A DNA stretch of 64,000 nucleotides. It comes from Exophiala sp. HKRS030. Taxonomy: Eukaryota > Ascomycota > Eurotiomycetes > Chaetothyriales > Herpotrichiellaceae. The stretch spans positions 5,580,001 through 5,644,000 of the forward strand of contig JAHWDD010000002.1 of the NCBI GenBank assembly GCA_023897205.1. The letters run 5' to 3'. The translations under genes were made by a program, and so were the position numbers. Each line of letters begins with the position of its first letter. The stretch's first letter is position 1. The notes under the pieces were generated by a model that saw nothing but the letters and a program-made list of their open reading frames with translations, searched no databases and was not told the origin of the DNA. Of this stretch, positions 47,906 to 59,249 are shown one piece after another.

Positions 47906-49102
47906 ATGCCACCCAAAGCAAAGGGCAATGACCCGCCCAAGAAGAGACCCACTGTGGACGACAAGACCTTTGGTATGAAGAACAAAAAGGGTGGTAGCGC
48001 AAAAAGACAAATTGCACAATTACAGGCCCAGGCCAAATCCAACAAAACCCCGAAGAAAAGCGAAAGGAAGCTGAAAAAGAGCAAAGAGAAAAGGAAAAGG
48101 CTGCCGCCGAGAAAGCAAAATTGGAGGCTGCTGAACTCTTCAAACCGGTCCAAACACAAAAAGTGCCTTTTGGTGTCGATCCCAAGACTGTTCTTTGCCA
48201 GTTCTTCAAGCAAGGCCACTGCGAGAAGGGAAGGAAATGTAAATTCAGCCATGATCTCGACGTGGTCAAGAAAACAGCCAAGAGGGACTTGTATCAGGAC
48301 ACTCGAGAAGCAGAACAAGCAGAAAAGGAGAAAGACAACATGGATGATTGGGATGAAGAGAAATTGCGTAATGTTGTTCTCAGCAAGCATGGCAATCCTC
48401 GGACCACCACCGACAAAGTCTGCAAATTCTTTATCGCCGCTGTCGAAGATGGCAAGTATGGCTGGTTTTGGACGTGTCCAAATGGAGGAGATAAGTGCAT
48501 GTATAGGCATTCGTTGCCTGCTGGGTATGAAGATTGTTCCCTCCTACTATTCTGACGATTTCTGACTGATCGCGTTAAGATTTGTACTTAAAACTAAAGA
48601 GCAGAGGCGGGCGGAAAAGGCTCTGATGGATAAGTCACCACTGGCTACACTCACACTCGAGGACTTCTTGGAATCCGAACGTCACAAGCTGACTGGAACA
48701 CTTACGCCGGTGACGCCGGAAACATTTGCCAAATGGAAGAAAGAGCGACTTGATAAGAAAGCTGCCGAAGCACAAGCTCTCAAAGCCAAGGAAGCCACTG
48801 GAAGAGCAATGTTCGAGAGTGGTGACTGGAAAGACTCTGAAGATGAAAGCAGTGATGACGATGACGATGACGATGCACAAGGTGCTTGGAACCTGGAATC
48901 CTTGCGCAAGGAAACCGAACGCCTCAGAGCAAAGAAAGAGGCAGAACGTTTGGCCAAGCTGAATGGGGAACTCCCGCCGGACCCAGACCAAGACAATGAT
49001 AGCGATGAAAAATCATCTCAACAAGATAACGACAACAACATTGATGAGGACGACAATAACAACGATGATGGTGGAGAGGGCAGCAGTGGTGGGCGGTCCT
49101 GA
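47906..49102 (+). CDS. TMA46: CCCH zinc-finger translation factor Tma46/ZC3H15 (one frameshift)
   Basis: Exons 47906-48524 and 48580-49102 with a 55-nt intron encode about 380 residues. The start [13 protein letters not shown] leads to [13 protein letters not shown] Lys/Glu-rich coil and [12 protein letters not shown] follow. The first finger is C-x7-C-x5-C-x3-H ([19 protein letters not shown]), the second ends [12 protein letters not shown]. Then come [20 protein letters not shown] and [15 protein letters not shown] (the DFRP-type domain), and an acidic tail. Tma46 works with the GTPase Rbg1 on ribosomes. The frame breaks at CCCC 48048-48051: one more C turns [11 protein letters not shown] into [21 protein letters not shown], the expected coil, and joins the two halves. 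The total then divides by three. Confidence 0.93.
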
Positions 49103-49127
49103 AGTGGAACAGAATTCCCTGAATGTA

Positions 49128-49797
49128 TCAGTGCATCTTTAGCGACAAGACTGTGATGTCTGAGACACAAGTCTGGAGTTTTGCGGCTTTTGAGGTAGGA
49201 TTTTGAACACGAGCATATGGCTCTGGCGCTCCGTCAATCGCCATCAACAGCATAGCGGCTGCGAGCGAGACTGCTACGTCTAGATACTGGTGAGTGGCTA
49301 CCAGTCTGAATGTTGGCTTCAGACCTTTGTCGCCTCCCACAGCAGGGGGTCGTATCCAAGGAACAACTACAGTGAGGGAGCCGTTTGTTCCATCAATATT
49401 GGCTATATCGAGAAGAGTCTCCAATAAAGTCAATCCAGTTGAGAGGTGAACTTGGCCTGGTAGAAGTGCTCTCTTGCACAACTTCGGCAGAGGCAGTCGG
49501 TCAATATCCATGTAGTGAAAACCTATAAAGGCCAAACTCCATATTGAGGATTCCGCACATATCTCCGCTGGAGTATGGATATCAAGATCTTTGCCATCAG
49601 AGGTTGACAGAAGTACACTTTTCAATCCTTGGCCTTTCGCAAACTTGTCCCTAATCAAAGGTAGAGAACTTCGTAGAGTCAGAACGGCACCCTAATGGTA
49701 GCTTCCCCGCAAACCGGCTGGAGAAGTGGAATTCGGCAAGTGTCAGGTTCTCCACCCTGGAAAATGTGCCTTTAAACACCTCGCTGCCTCCTCGCGA
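49128..49797 (-). CDS. Doubtful open frame, hypothetical
   Basis: The frame 49691-49128 reads AVLTLRSSLPLIRDKFAKG through MAIDGAPEPYARVQ to the stop. Upstream (to about 49797) a second frame, VENLTLAEFHFSSRFAGKLP, joins it if one G of the three at plus-strand CCC 49690-49692 is removed (or two are added). I find no start codon or upstream exon and recognise no family. The protein-like composition and the smooth join argue for a real 3' exon of a gene, but a chance frame is not excluded. Confidence 0.3.
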
Positions 49798-50110
49798 CTT
49801 TTATCCTATCTCGACCATCCTCTGGATATTGTCGCAGCTGAGAAGAGCGATCAACAAGCCATTATTCACATAGTGTCATGTCATACTAGTACTGGAGATA
49901 ATATCTTGTTGCTCGGTGCTCTATCTCTCCTCTCCATCCAGCCAGGCCAATACACCTGGTCATGAACCCCGACATCCTATTCTCCCACTGACTCATTCAC
50001 CGACTTGATCGTCCCGGGCCCTTCTTCGCCGATCTTCAACTGTCTCTTGTTCGACACGAAGAGTGCTGGGTGCTATACTTGGTCTCTGGCTCTGTCCATA
50101 TCATCCGAGA
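49798..50110. other. Short spacer before the small membrane protein gene
   Basis: It probably holds the promoter and leader of the small one-TM protein. An open plus-strand frame ends at 49965 but has no start codon. Confidence 0.35.
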
Positions 50111-50464
50111 ATGTCACAATCTCCGTCGTCCAACCCTCACCCAACAAGCTCAATACCTGGCTATCGGCCCACGCCTGTCTTGACGTGAGTTGACTGTCCC
50201 TCCCTCCAGCTTTGCGCTCACCTCGTCTCCGAACTTCAAGGCTAACACGAAAAGAACAGACGAGGCAAAAGATGGCTTCTCGCTAGTCTGGTTTTCATCC
50301 CTACCGTCAGTTACATCTGGCTGAAGCGCCTCGAGGCCAAGGCAAGACATGACAACAAAATCATGGAGGAAGAAGGCAGGAAGAATTGGATTCAGACCGA
50401 AAGGCAGCGGCTCGCAACCCGGGATCTAAGCGTCGCAGTGGGGAGGAGTGGCGGCGGTGTTTAA
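50111..50464 (+). CDS. Small single-pass membrane protein, function unknown
   Basis: Exons 50111-50184 and 50260-50464 with a 75-nt intron (GTGAGT..AACAG) give 92 residues. A short Ser/Pro-rich N-terminus (MSQSPSSNPHPTSSIPGYRP) is followed by GKRW and one helix (LLASLVFIPTVSYIWL). A charged amphipathic stretch (RLEAKARHDNKIMEEEGRKN) and a Gly-rich end (VAVGRSGGGV) complete it. The coding evidence is the in-phase splice, the helix with basic flanks on both sides and the clean start. The design is like small assembly factors of the mitochondrial inner membrane or ER, but I do not recognise a family, so this is only analogy. Confidence 0.65.
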
Positions 50465-51984
50465 GAATCTGCGATGGGTAACAGCGCATTTGTTGAACAT
50501 GTTGCGTTCACAACAGCAGCTGAAGGATCGAGATGAAAATACAATCACTTGGATACCGATTCTCCCGCACCCGACGTGATAGAATGGTGGGCAAATCCAC
50601 TCCGCCTACCAGAGAGTAGGACGGAGAATTGGATCACTATGTCAGGCCTTATAATGCTGGTCTGCTTTCCCAGGTGGGTTGACCACAGGAGGCGATGATA
50701 AAGTGGGATGGAAAGGAACGAACACGAAGTGGATTCCAGGCACTGAAGCCGATTTATCTCGATAAACTTGTTGTATTCGCGGAAACAATAAGATCGATCC
50801 CTGGGACGGAAATCAAGACGAGCGTGACAGACATTTATACTTCTGTATAAGACAGCCTACGAGTTACGATCACGATCCTGCAGAACCCCAATTCAGTATC
50901 ATAGACCCAACGCAGCTAAGGAATCGACGACACGCCGACACAGCTTGACGATAATGCCAGTGAGAGAGGCAACGCACTCTACACAATCACTTCAGACTCA
51001 ACCACAGTCAGAAAAATCTCATCTTCATTGCAAGAGACCGTGAACTTCCAACAGCGTGAAAGAAATGTCAAGCCGTCAACCTACTCAAAAACTGCGGAGA
51101 AAACGCGAATCCACCTTGACCACAGAAGGCGTGTTTTCCAGGACATCAGTCCTAATTCACGAACTAAGCACGAGACGAAACCCTCCCGGCAATGCGAGCC
51201 AATCCAGTACTGCTAGAGAAGAAAGCAACCTAGGCCGTGTTGGCAATGCCGTTAGCCCGGCGCCAAGTCTGCGAGAACAGAATAACTAGAGGGAGGACAG
51301 AGAGCGACAGGTGAGAAGGGAGAGAAGCGGAAGAGGAAGGAAAGAATTTCAGGTTTTGCTTTAGCGATTTCTTCTACAATTAATCACAATTTCAAGACAT
51401 GGACGCCTCGAATCCGGTTTCCTACCAAATCAATTCCATTATTTGACTTACTCTCCCTTCGTCTCTACCTATCTACATAGTAACCTACCTACTTCTGCCC
51501 TGATCAACTGTCTCCTCAGTAGCAACACTGGCCCCTTTGATCTCATAAGATCCCGTCATCGTCACTGTCGTCACCATCCTCACAATTCATCGCACCATTT
51601 CCACTCGAGTCAAACTCCATCAAAGACAAGGACCGATCTAGCGCAGCTTGCCATAACATGATTATCTGATTATTGACAAAGCGGTTGCCCACCGTTCAAG
51701 TATTCAAGCGCCCAAGTTATGAATCCAAAGGATTGTATCAGAATTGAAAATGCAAAATATCTTGACTCCTCAAGCACCTTTGCATTAAAATCAACATGAT
51801 GCTCTCGCGAGCCCACATGGTACGCATGCTCCTTTTTGTCTGTTTTTCTCTCTTAGCGCCCTCCTCATTGTTCTTCCAAGTCTGTCCAGGCTGTGTCTTT
51901 TCAGGCCATATAATCAATATCTGTGTCAAACTGTTCAGGGGGCTCTCTGGTTATCTCTGCCAGAATACTGCACTCAAAGTTCAC
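50465..51984. other. Convergent spacer, 3' flanks
   Basis: This lies between the small membrane protein gene and the end of the WD40 gene. No coding frame is supported on either strand. Confidence 0.5.
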
Positions 51985-54900
51985 TCAATTAGTTTCGACG
52001 CCTCTGCCCATATTCAAGGCCTGTGCCAGACTCTCGTACGGTGCAACGTGCCCGTCAGGGATTCGTGGACTTGTCGCTGGGTTGTCATCTCCAATCCTCC
52101 TCCCTCGCCCACCGAGACCTCCCATTGGGACGCTCTCATATGGCGACAAGGTACCGTCGCCAATTCTAGGACTCATAGCTTGATTATCGTCACCTTTGCG
52201 CCCCCGACTTGGACTCCTGGCCCGCCCAAAGTTTCGAAGCTTGGAGAACAGTTGCGAGGTTGCATTTGGATTACTGTTATTAGCGGCGTTGCCAGCACCC
52301 AAGGATCCTTCGTTTCCGCTTCGTCCCCGTCTGTGCCCATGATTGCCGGTCAACGGTGCTGGTACCAGGGCGGCGCTGTATGGTGGTTCAGGAAATGCCA
52401 TTTGCGATGGCATCGCTGACATTGGCTGCGGCAAGCTAACGACATTGGGCTCAAAGCTACGAACTTGGGAAAGAGAGGGGAGTTCGTAGCTGCAGACTTG
52501 TTCGGAGGTATCGGAGCTGGTGGCGGAGGCGGTGGTGGAGGCGGTGGTGGAGGTGGGGCTGGTGGCAGCATGAGATGTTGAAGCTCGGGGAGGATTGGTG
52601 GATCATGCTGAGGAGGTGAAGTGGCGTACACAACTTCTGGTGACGACATGGCGCCGTTTAAGCTGCCTACACTAATATGGGAAAGTTCTCGCGTGTGCTC
52701 TCCCGGGTTTGGCGATATGCGTGTACGATCTCGAGATACTGCACGCGAGCGTGAGGATGCTCGCGCATCAGGCCCTTTACTGTTGGATCGACTTCCGGCG
52801 ATTCGAGTATCGTAGGCTGGGTGTTTGGGGATCGAAGATAGGAAATCTAAGGATCCAGGAACACGAGCCGATCCGGGACGAGAAATATTATCACCAGATG
52901 GATCTGTCTCGTCACCACGTGTTGGTGGTCGATAAACTTCGCTGCTGAGAAGTTCGGCGCCTCTGAATCTCGCTATGGGAGTCTGCTCCTCCATTACGAA
53001 CGATCCCCCAACGGGTAGAGTCGTCTGGAACACCAAATCTCGTCATATCTATGTTGAGAGGTGGGACGCTGTGTTTAGAGCCACTCTGGCTATCATCAGT
53101 GTTTGCTCGGGATAAGGGAGGTACCGTATTTGTCGAGTTCGATTTTGCATGCGTTGCCGGCTCTCCTGGACTGGGAACATTTGGCACAGAAGGCCTGCGA
53201 GTCAGTGACTTTCGGCGAGCTCTCAATTGTTCAGCTGCAGATTCTCTCCGAAGCTTCTCAGGAAATTGAGGCTGGCTAGCGGATCTGAGTATGTCAAAAG
53301 ACTCCGGGAACCCTTCCTCAGGCTCGTCAGGGTGCGCACTGTAGACGGCATCACTGGGCCGGCGATAACGCTTGTGCTTCTCACTCTTGCTGGCTCTACG
53401 TACCAAGCCACCGGTCTCTTCTGCTTGACGGCTACGAGAACGTGCACGGTGTCTGCGTCGATCTGGGGAACGGTCCCTTACAGCACTTGTGCTTCGGTGT
53501 GTAGGGCGGCTAGAACTGCGGGGGAAACGGTGCCGGTCTTGAGAGACAAGGCGCAGTGCAGAGTCTTTGTCGAACCGGCTCTGACGGTCCTCTTCCGAGG
53601 GTACCATTGGGCGCGGAGAGGACGGTGATCTGTGTCCGCTTTTCTCTTTCCGTGATGAGCTCCTCCCTCGTGGGGAGAACAAGTTGTGTGTCGGCTCAGG
53701 GCTGTGCTGCCTGCTACTGACCAGGCTGTCGCCCTTGCTTCTGGTACCTAGTATTTTTGACCTGGATCGCTGCCGATGCTGCTTTGTACCCTTGGCTGTG
53801 GAGTGCGAGCCTCTTCTTCCCTCTCAGCGAAGGTTCCGGTTGGTTCCGATCTGTCAATTCCAGACATAGTTGAACTGTTGTATGTAGAATCAATGCTTTC
53901 CACGCTAGTACTGTATAAATGGATGTCCTCAGGTGACATTGGATTGGTGAAGATGGCGATCGCTTTGCAGCTGGAATACGACGAGGTTCATGCAGGTCGT
54001 CCGTTGAGTGACCATGCTTCTTTCTATCCCCACGATCATCTTTGGATTGCCTGCTGGTATTGCTAAATCCTCGGCTACTAGGGTGATTTGAGAACAGCTG
54101 TGCCTGATCAAGACTGCTGATATATTGATCGCGTCCGCGCCCAGTATGTAAAGGGCTTTTCGCACTACGGAAGCTTCTTCCTGTAGTCGGTGGGCTGGTC
54201 ATACTTGCGGTGGTGTCAAGCAATGATCCCGTTGTTCCAGGTCTACTTATTGGATCGCCGTAGCTTGTGGCAGGTAAAAAGTCGGTGGGCGTGTTGACTT
54301 CTCGCACAGGTACAGTTTGAATGGAGAGCCCATCAGGTTTCTTGCTTCTGGATGCAGCTCGCGCTCTTGTTTGGTCAAGCAGTCCACCCTCCTGTGCACT
54401 GGTGTTCAACGTAGGGAATTTTATAGCAGTGCTTGGTCCAACAGCAGTTTGAGGTGTTTCTCTGCCCGGAGTCTCCAATGGCTCATAGCGTGCAGAAGTG
54501 AGGAGAGTCAGGCCTTGCTTTGCTCTACCTTGTGACTCCTGTGCGACCGGGGTTTTCATTTGCTCGGCTTGAGCATGTTTTCTGGCTACTAACATTTCAA
54601 CCGGGACCGAAGCTGACCTCAGAGGTACGCTTGCAGGAAACTCAGGTCCATCGACATCGACTGGCGTTTCACCAATTGATGGTAGCCTGCTTGGTTGGAA
54701 ACCGGGTGTAGTAGTCTTGACCGAGAGAGCGCTGTTTATGCTACGAATATTGTTCAGACGATATGACCCAAGGCCTCCTGGTGATAGCGCAGATCCACCA
54801 ATGGCAGACTCGGCTATGGGTGTCACAGCTGCAGCAACGGTCGGAGTGCGGTCGTGAGGTTTAAGACCCGGAAACTTGAATTGGGCATTGGGCTGCGACT

Positions 54901-57336
54901 CAAATGACGTTATTAATTTCAATGCTGAGGTTTGGGGCGTGATGCGCATGCCCTTGGCGGCAGCGTTCCTGAAAGGTGTTGGCGGTACTTGCATCGCATG
55001 AGCCCGCGGTGGTGGCATTGCTACCGGCGTAGGCGCATCAAGGGTTCTTCTTCTCTCGAGGGTTTTGATGTATATGGCAGGTAGCTCTGAGGGTTCCAGA
55101 ACCTGAACGTTGTGTACGGGTTGAGCTGTTTGGACCTCGTGGATTAGCTCCTGCGGTAATTTTGGTGGAGGAATAGTCTCCAAAATTGTGCCTGTAGCCT
55201 TTTGTGCCTGAGGAGAAGTCCATGGATCTGTAGGCTCTAGTCCTGTGCAAGAAAAGCACCGGATAGCAAGTGATTGCTGGGAATTCTCTACCACATACTC
55301 TCCCCATTTTCGTACGAGGTATGACTGTCTCTGCCAGTCGTCCGGACAAAGGAGGCAGGTGAGAAGCACCGCTTCCATATATTGACTCCGGGACACATAG
55401 ACTTCGATTGCATCACTTGTGTCACCTAGGGCTAGCATCAGAGTCGCCGCTGCGTGAATTTCACCTTTGCCAAGCAGCTTCTCGATGAAGACTTGAACAA
55501 TCTTGTTAGCTCCAACCTGATTACTGATTGTGCTCAAAGCCAACAACATCCAGTCGAATGGCGACGTTGCACTTGTTGCTCCAAGCACTTCAGCCAACTT
55601 ATCAGGTTCGGCTGTAAGCCATCTCGAGAGCAGCATTGCGCTTTGACTTTCTACTGGATGTTGTTGGTACTCGTAAAGAATCAAAGCATCGATATCTCCG
55701 TCCCAGCCAAACACAACACTCAACATTTGAATTCTTAGAGCGTCGGGGGTCATGTGAACCGAGTCCTGAGACTGTGGAGGCCTGTAAGGAACATCGTGCA
55801 GGCGTGCTCGAGTATATGGAAACAGGTCCATGAAAGGCTCTGCCTGGACTTCTGGGCTCATGATAACCTCCTGCCTTAGCCTAGAAGTTTTCCGACTAGC
55901 TCTGTTAAACATTGGAGATTGTGGGGATAGATGGGGTTTGTTAGCTGGGTCGTTTGTGTATATGTCTGATGCGACAGAATGCCAGTGTCGAAGGAAGTGG
56001 TCGTATAATCGGTTCGACCAGCTGGGGACACAATGTCGTTGATACCACTTTTAGACCCGGATCTTTGAGAGCTGCCGGCTGATTCAGGTATGGTATTGCT
56101 GCCGGCTCGCAGGTCTTTTCGGGCACGTACCTGTGGAGACGCGGGCTCTTCTTCACTCTCAGATGTCGTCCATGGGTGCCTCACATCTTCTGGCGGAGTT
56201 GGTGGAATGGTGAGGGCATATGCCGAACATTCGCAACCATTTGAGACCTCTCGACATCGTATTGTTGAATAGTATAATCTGGTCCCAAGGTAAAGAGCGT
56301 GCCGGTGGGTCCGTGGGCTGTAACTGCTCTGACTCCATCAATGGTCGGCACTGGCTCGTACGTGACATGTTTGGTTCGAACGTCCCATGCCCATGTTTGC
56401 TCCTCGGAGAATTGAATTATACGGCCGTTCTTGGACCATGCAATCCAGTTCCGTCCCACAGGATATGTATCCGAGCGTTTCAAAACGCGTATCACTCGTG
56501 GAGCTTCTGTAATAGGCGGTTTAGATACACTCCAAACTCTGAGGTCGCCATCTGCGGTTATTGTGGCAAGCATGTCAGACTTCTGCTTTGACGATGAGGC
56601 ATGCCATGTCAACGAGACGATTGGAGATGGTGCTCTAGATGTGGTCAAAGTGTGAAGTATTGTGAATGATGGTTGTAGGGCGGCGAGCAGGATTGAGCCG
56701 TTATTGTAACTAGGCATAGGTCAGCGCCGTCGTTTCACAAAACTTGTAAGTCTTACCCAATAGCATAGGTTTTACAGTCTGAGGACGGAGCAATGGCAGT
56801 GATGGGATCAAAAATGGTTCGAGCCGAGATATGCTCGCTCGTAGACGGTTCGAAGAGAATGACTTCCCCTTTTGCGTTCCCTGTAGACTGTAAGGAGATG
56901 ACAATTCGGAAGGAAGACGAGTGGACGTACCAAAAGCAATATTTCCATTCCTCATCCAATGCGCCACCCTGAGAGATTCATAGGAGACAAACCTCGACAA
57001 TTGCTCGCCTGTAAACAAATCCCAGATGATGGCCGTCTGGCCAATATCATATGTTACCACCAAACGCCCAGCACCCGTCTCACTAACATTATCGGCTGAT
57101 ATTAGAATCACATCTTTCTGATGCTTCTGAAAGCGTCTTTCGACGGCTAAGGTGTGATGTTGGAGACACACGACAGTCGAGCCTTGCGCGAAGAGTAGTA
57201 ACGACGACGTACAAGCAAACGGTTCAAACGGAGACTCTTCTGATATGGGTCGGGCTCGTGGGTTGGGCGGTAGGGAAGGGCCTTTGGCCTTGTTGGAGAC
57301 AGAGCGCTGCCGTGACAAACCCATGACGGCCGACAT
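51985..57336 (-). CDS. Large WD40 / solenoid / disordered-tail protein (about six frameshifts)
   Basis: Exons 57336-56931, 56880-56757 and 56709-51985 with introns of 50 and 47 nt give about 1,752 residues. The N-terminal 400 residues form a beta-propeller (LVVTYDIGQTAIIWDLFTGE, TITADGDLRVWSV, GRIIQFSEEQTWAWDVR). KWYQRHCVPSWSNRLYDHF and a helical solenoid (GWDGDIDALILYEYQQHPVE, LLALSTISNQVGANKIVQVF, GEYVVENSQQSLAIRCF) follow, then a disordered Ser/Arg/Pro-rich half with a poly-Pro run near 52510-52560. The tail has a duplicated GDDNxAxSPRIxDGxxxPYES. Propeller plus solenoid is the coat-protein or WDR11-like design, so a trafficking or scaffold role is inferred. Frame breaks: 56209-56210, 56049-56052, 53946-53947, 53761-53762 and 52477-52480 (each one base short) and 53005-53009 (one extra or two missing). 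After correction the total is divisible by three. Confidence 0.82.
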
Positions 57337-59225
57337 ATCGAGGAGAGGATGTCTAACAAATGGTGGCGACTATCAAGCCTCCACTTATGTTGTTCTCGAC
57401 AATGTCAGGGGTCTTAATTCCTCTGGTTTTCTTCTTTCGCTAGTCCAAACTCAGGGACAACATGGTATCCAACAAAAGAAACCGAGTGCTGCGGAGGTCG
57501 TTGCGAGTAAGTGATGGAGAGGGTTGTCACTTCTAGGTTGTTCAATGAGTACGGAACGAGTAGCGATATAGTATGCGGTGTCGTGGGTAGAGGTCGGAGA
57601 ATTGCGCAGAGTATCAATGGTTCGAAGCGCCAGAGTAGCCGCGGAGGCCTCTTCCTGCAGTCGGTAGTATAACGGTCAAGCCGATGCGCGAATATGGCAG
57701 ATCAGGAGAGAATGGAATGTTTGTTTTGCAGATTTCCTGACACAGAAGCACAAGATGTATCCGTATACGTGCCCAGATGCTGGTAACGTCTGAAGAATGA
57801 GCTTTCTTTGCAGGATTTGCGGGCTTTGCAGGCTGAGTGCAAACGATGAAATGAAACAGTGAAACAAGTTGCTTCTAGACTGACGAGTTGGTACGATCAA
57901 GGAGCAGAGTGCGGTCCACTGGATCGAGGAAGAGGCGCAGCGAAGGACAGAGATGATGATGGGTCAGGGCAACGACAACGGTGATTGCACCAGATGGTGG
58001 TCATTTCTCACGGTACCAACGATATGGACGGAAACAAGTGCTCACAATTCGACTGGCGGGCGGGCGCTTGATGCGGCCCCGCAAATATGAGGCAGGTGAG
58101 CAGGCATTAATTGCAAAGATTTGCCGAATCATGGCGACGCATCTAAAGTACGGTATGCAGGTGGAACTGGTGTCGAGAGGATCTGAATGGACGTGAATGG
58201 ACCAAGGCGGGCATTGAGATGGATGAATCGAGGAAAGGTCAAAAGCGGTGGAGGTTGATGAACAGGCACGGAGGTTAGGAAGGAGCAGGCCTGGGCGCTT
58301 AGAGGAGCTCGATTCGCTGCGAGTTCTTGCCAGTCACACACCATGATATTGGCCGCTAGCCAATCAGCGACCGGAACAGCGCCAAACCCAACCGTACCTT
58401 CCCTGGCTAATGCTCACATCACAGAATTGGCTCAAGTGAGGAAAGAACAAGGTTGGTAGGTGGGAAAGGTGGAAGGTGCGAAGTGGATCTGACCTTAGTA
58501 CCTTCCGATAAGTCTCTTTGATTGACCATTTCATCAGTCCAGAGTCCACTCTACATGATCATGTCCACCAACAACATGACCTTGACCGTCGATCCAACGC
58601 TGGATGAGGTTCTATTCATCTCACAAAGGAGATGGTCATCGCTAATTTCGCAAATGGGTCTTGAGCGGTTACATTCTTTTGCTGTACTCCGTATTGGAAC
58701 CAACGGTACAAACTTGTTGGTGATTGCCCAGGTAGGTCTACAAGCGAATGGACAAGACGATCCAAGCAGGTCCACTCTCCTCACATCATTCGGGGACCAT
58801 TGAAACGATCGTCCTTTGCGAATTGACTACTATAAGTCCAGTGACACAGCATTTATGGGCGTGGACTGGTGGTGTTCAGTGTTCACACATGATTGATGGA
58901 TCGGAGACTCGGCCATTAGCCCCGATAGCTCAAGACTACTTGCATCAAGTTGCAGAAGAATATTCTATCTTTGGTTCGTTAAGGTGCAGTACTGTCTACA
59001 TGACTGGAGTCTCTGCATAAAGGGTTCAAGACTTGGTGGCTCCACGACTTTCCAACACGCTGCCCAAAACTAACGTACTCTAGTTTAGTTACTCAGACCC
59101 CAAGGCCCAAAGTCTTTCACGGCAGTTGACGCACATACAGGATGAGTATGAGCATGAGCACGACCATGTCTTTATCTGAAAAGTTCAAAATCAAAAGTCA
59201 GTCCGCTTAATCCAAGAGATCTTCA

Positions 59226-59249
59226 GCCCATGGCCCGCGGGCCATGGGC
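59226..59249. repeat. Perfect 24-nt palindrome
   Basis: The half-site is GCCCATGGCCCG, followed directly by its exact reverse complement with no spacer. Flanking bases do not extend the symmetry. Confidence 0.95.

Noticed and set aside
5388..57336. Programmed ribosomal frameshifting as the cause of the many breaks
   Set aside because: The sites share no slippery heptamer or downstream structure and lie in unrelated genes; homopolymer miscalls explain them more simply.
57655..57720. A-box-like GGTAGTATAACGGTCA suggesting tRNA-His or tRNA-Asp
   Set aside because: No anticodon arm and no B-box at the expected distance.
58555..58803. Small plus-strand gene starting MIMSTNNMTLTV
   Set aside because: Composition is acceptable, but there is no further exon, no domain and a nearly full-length antisense frame; support is too weak for a gene call.
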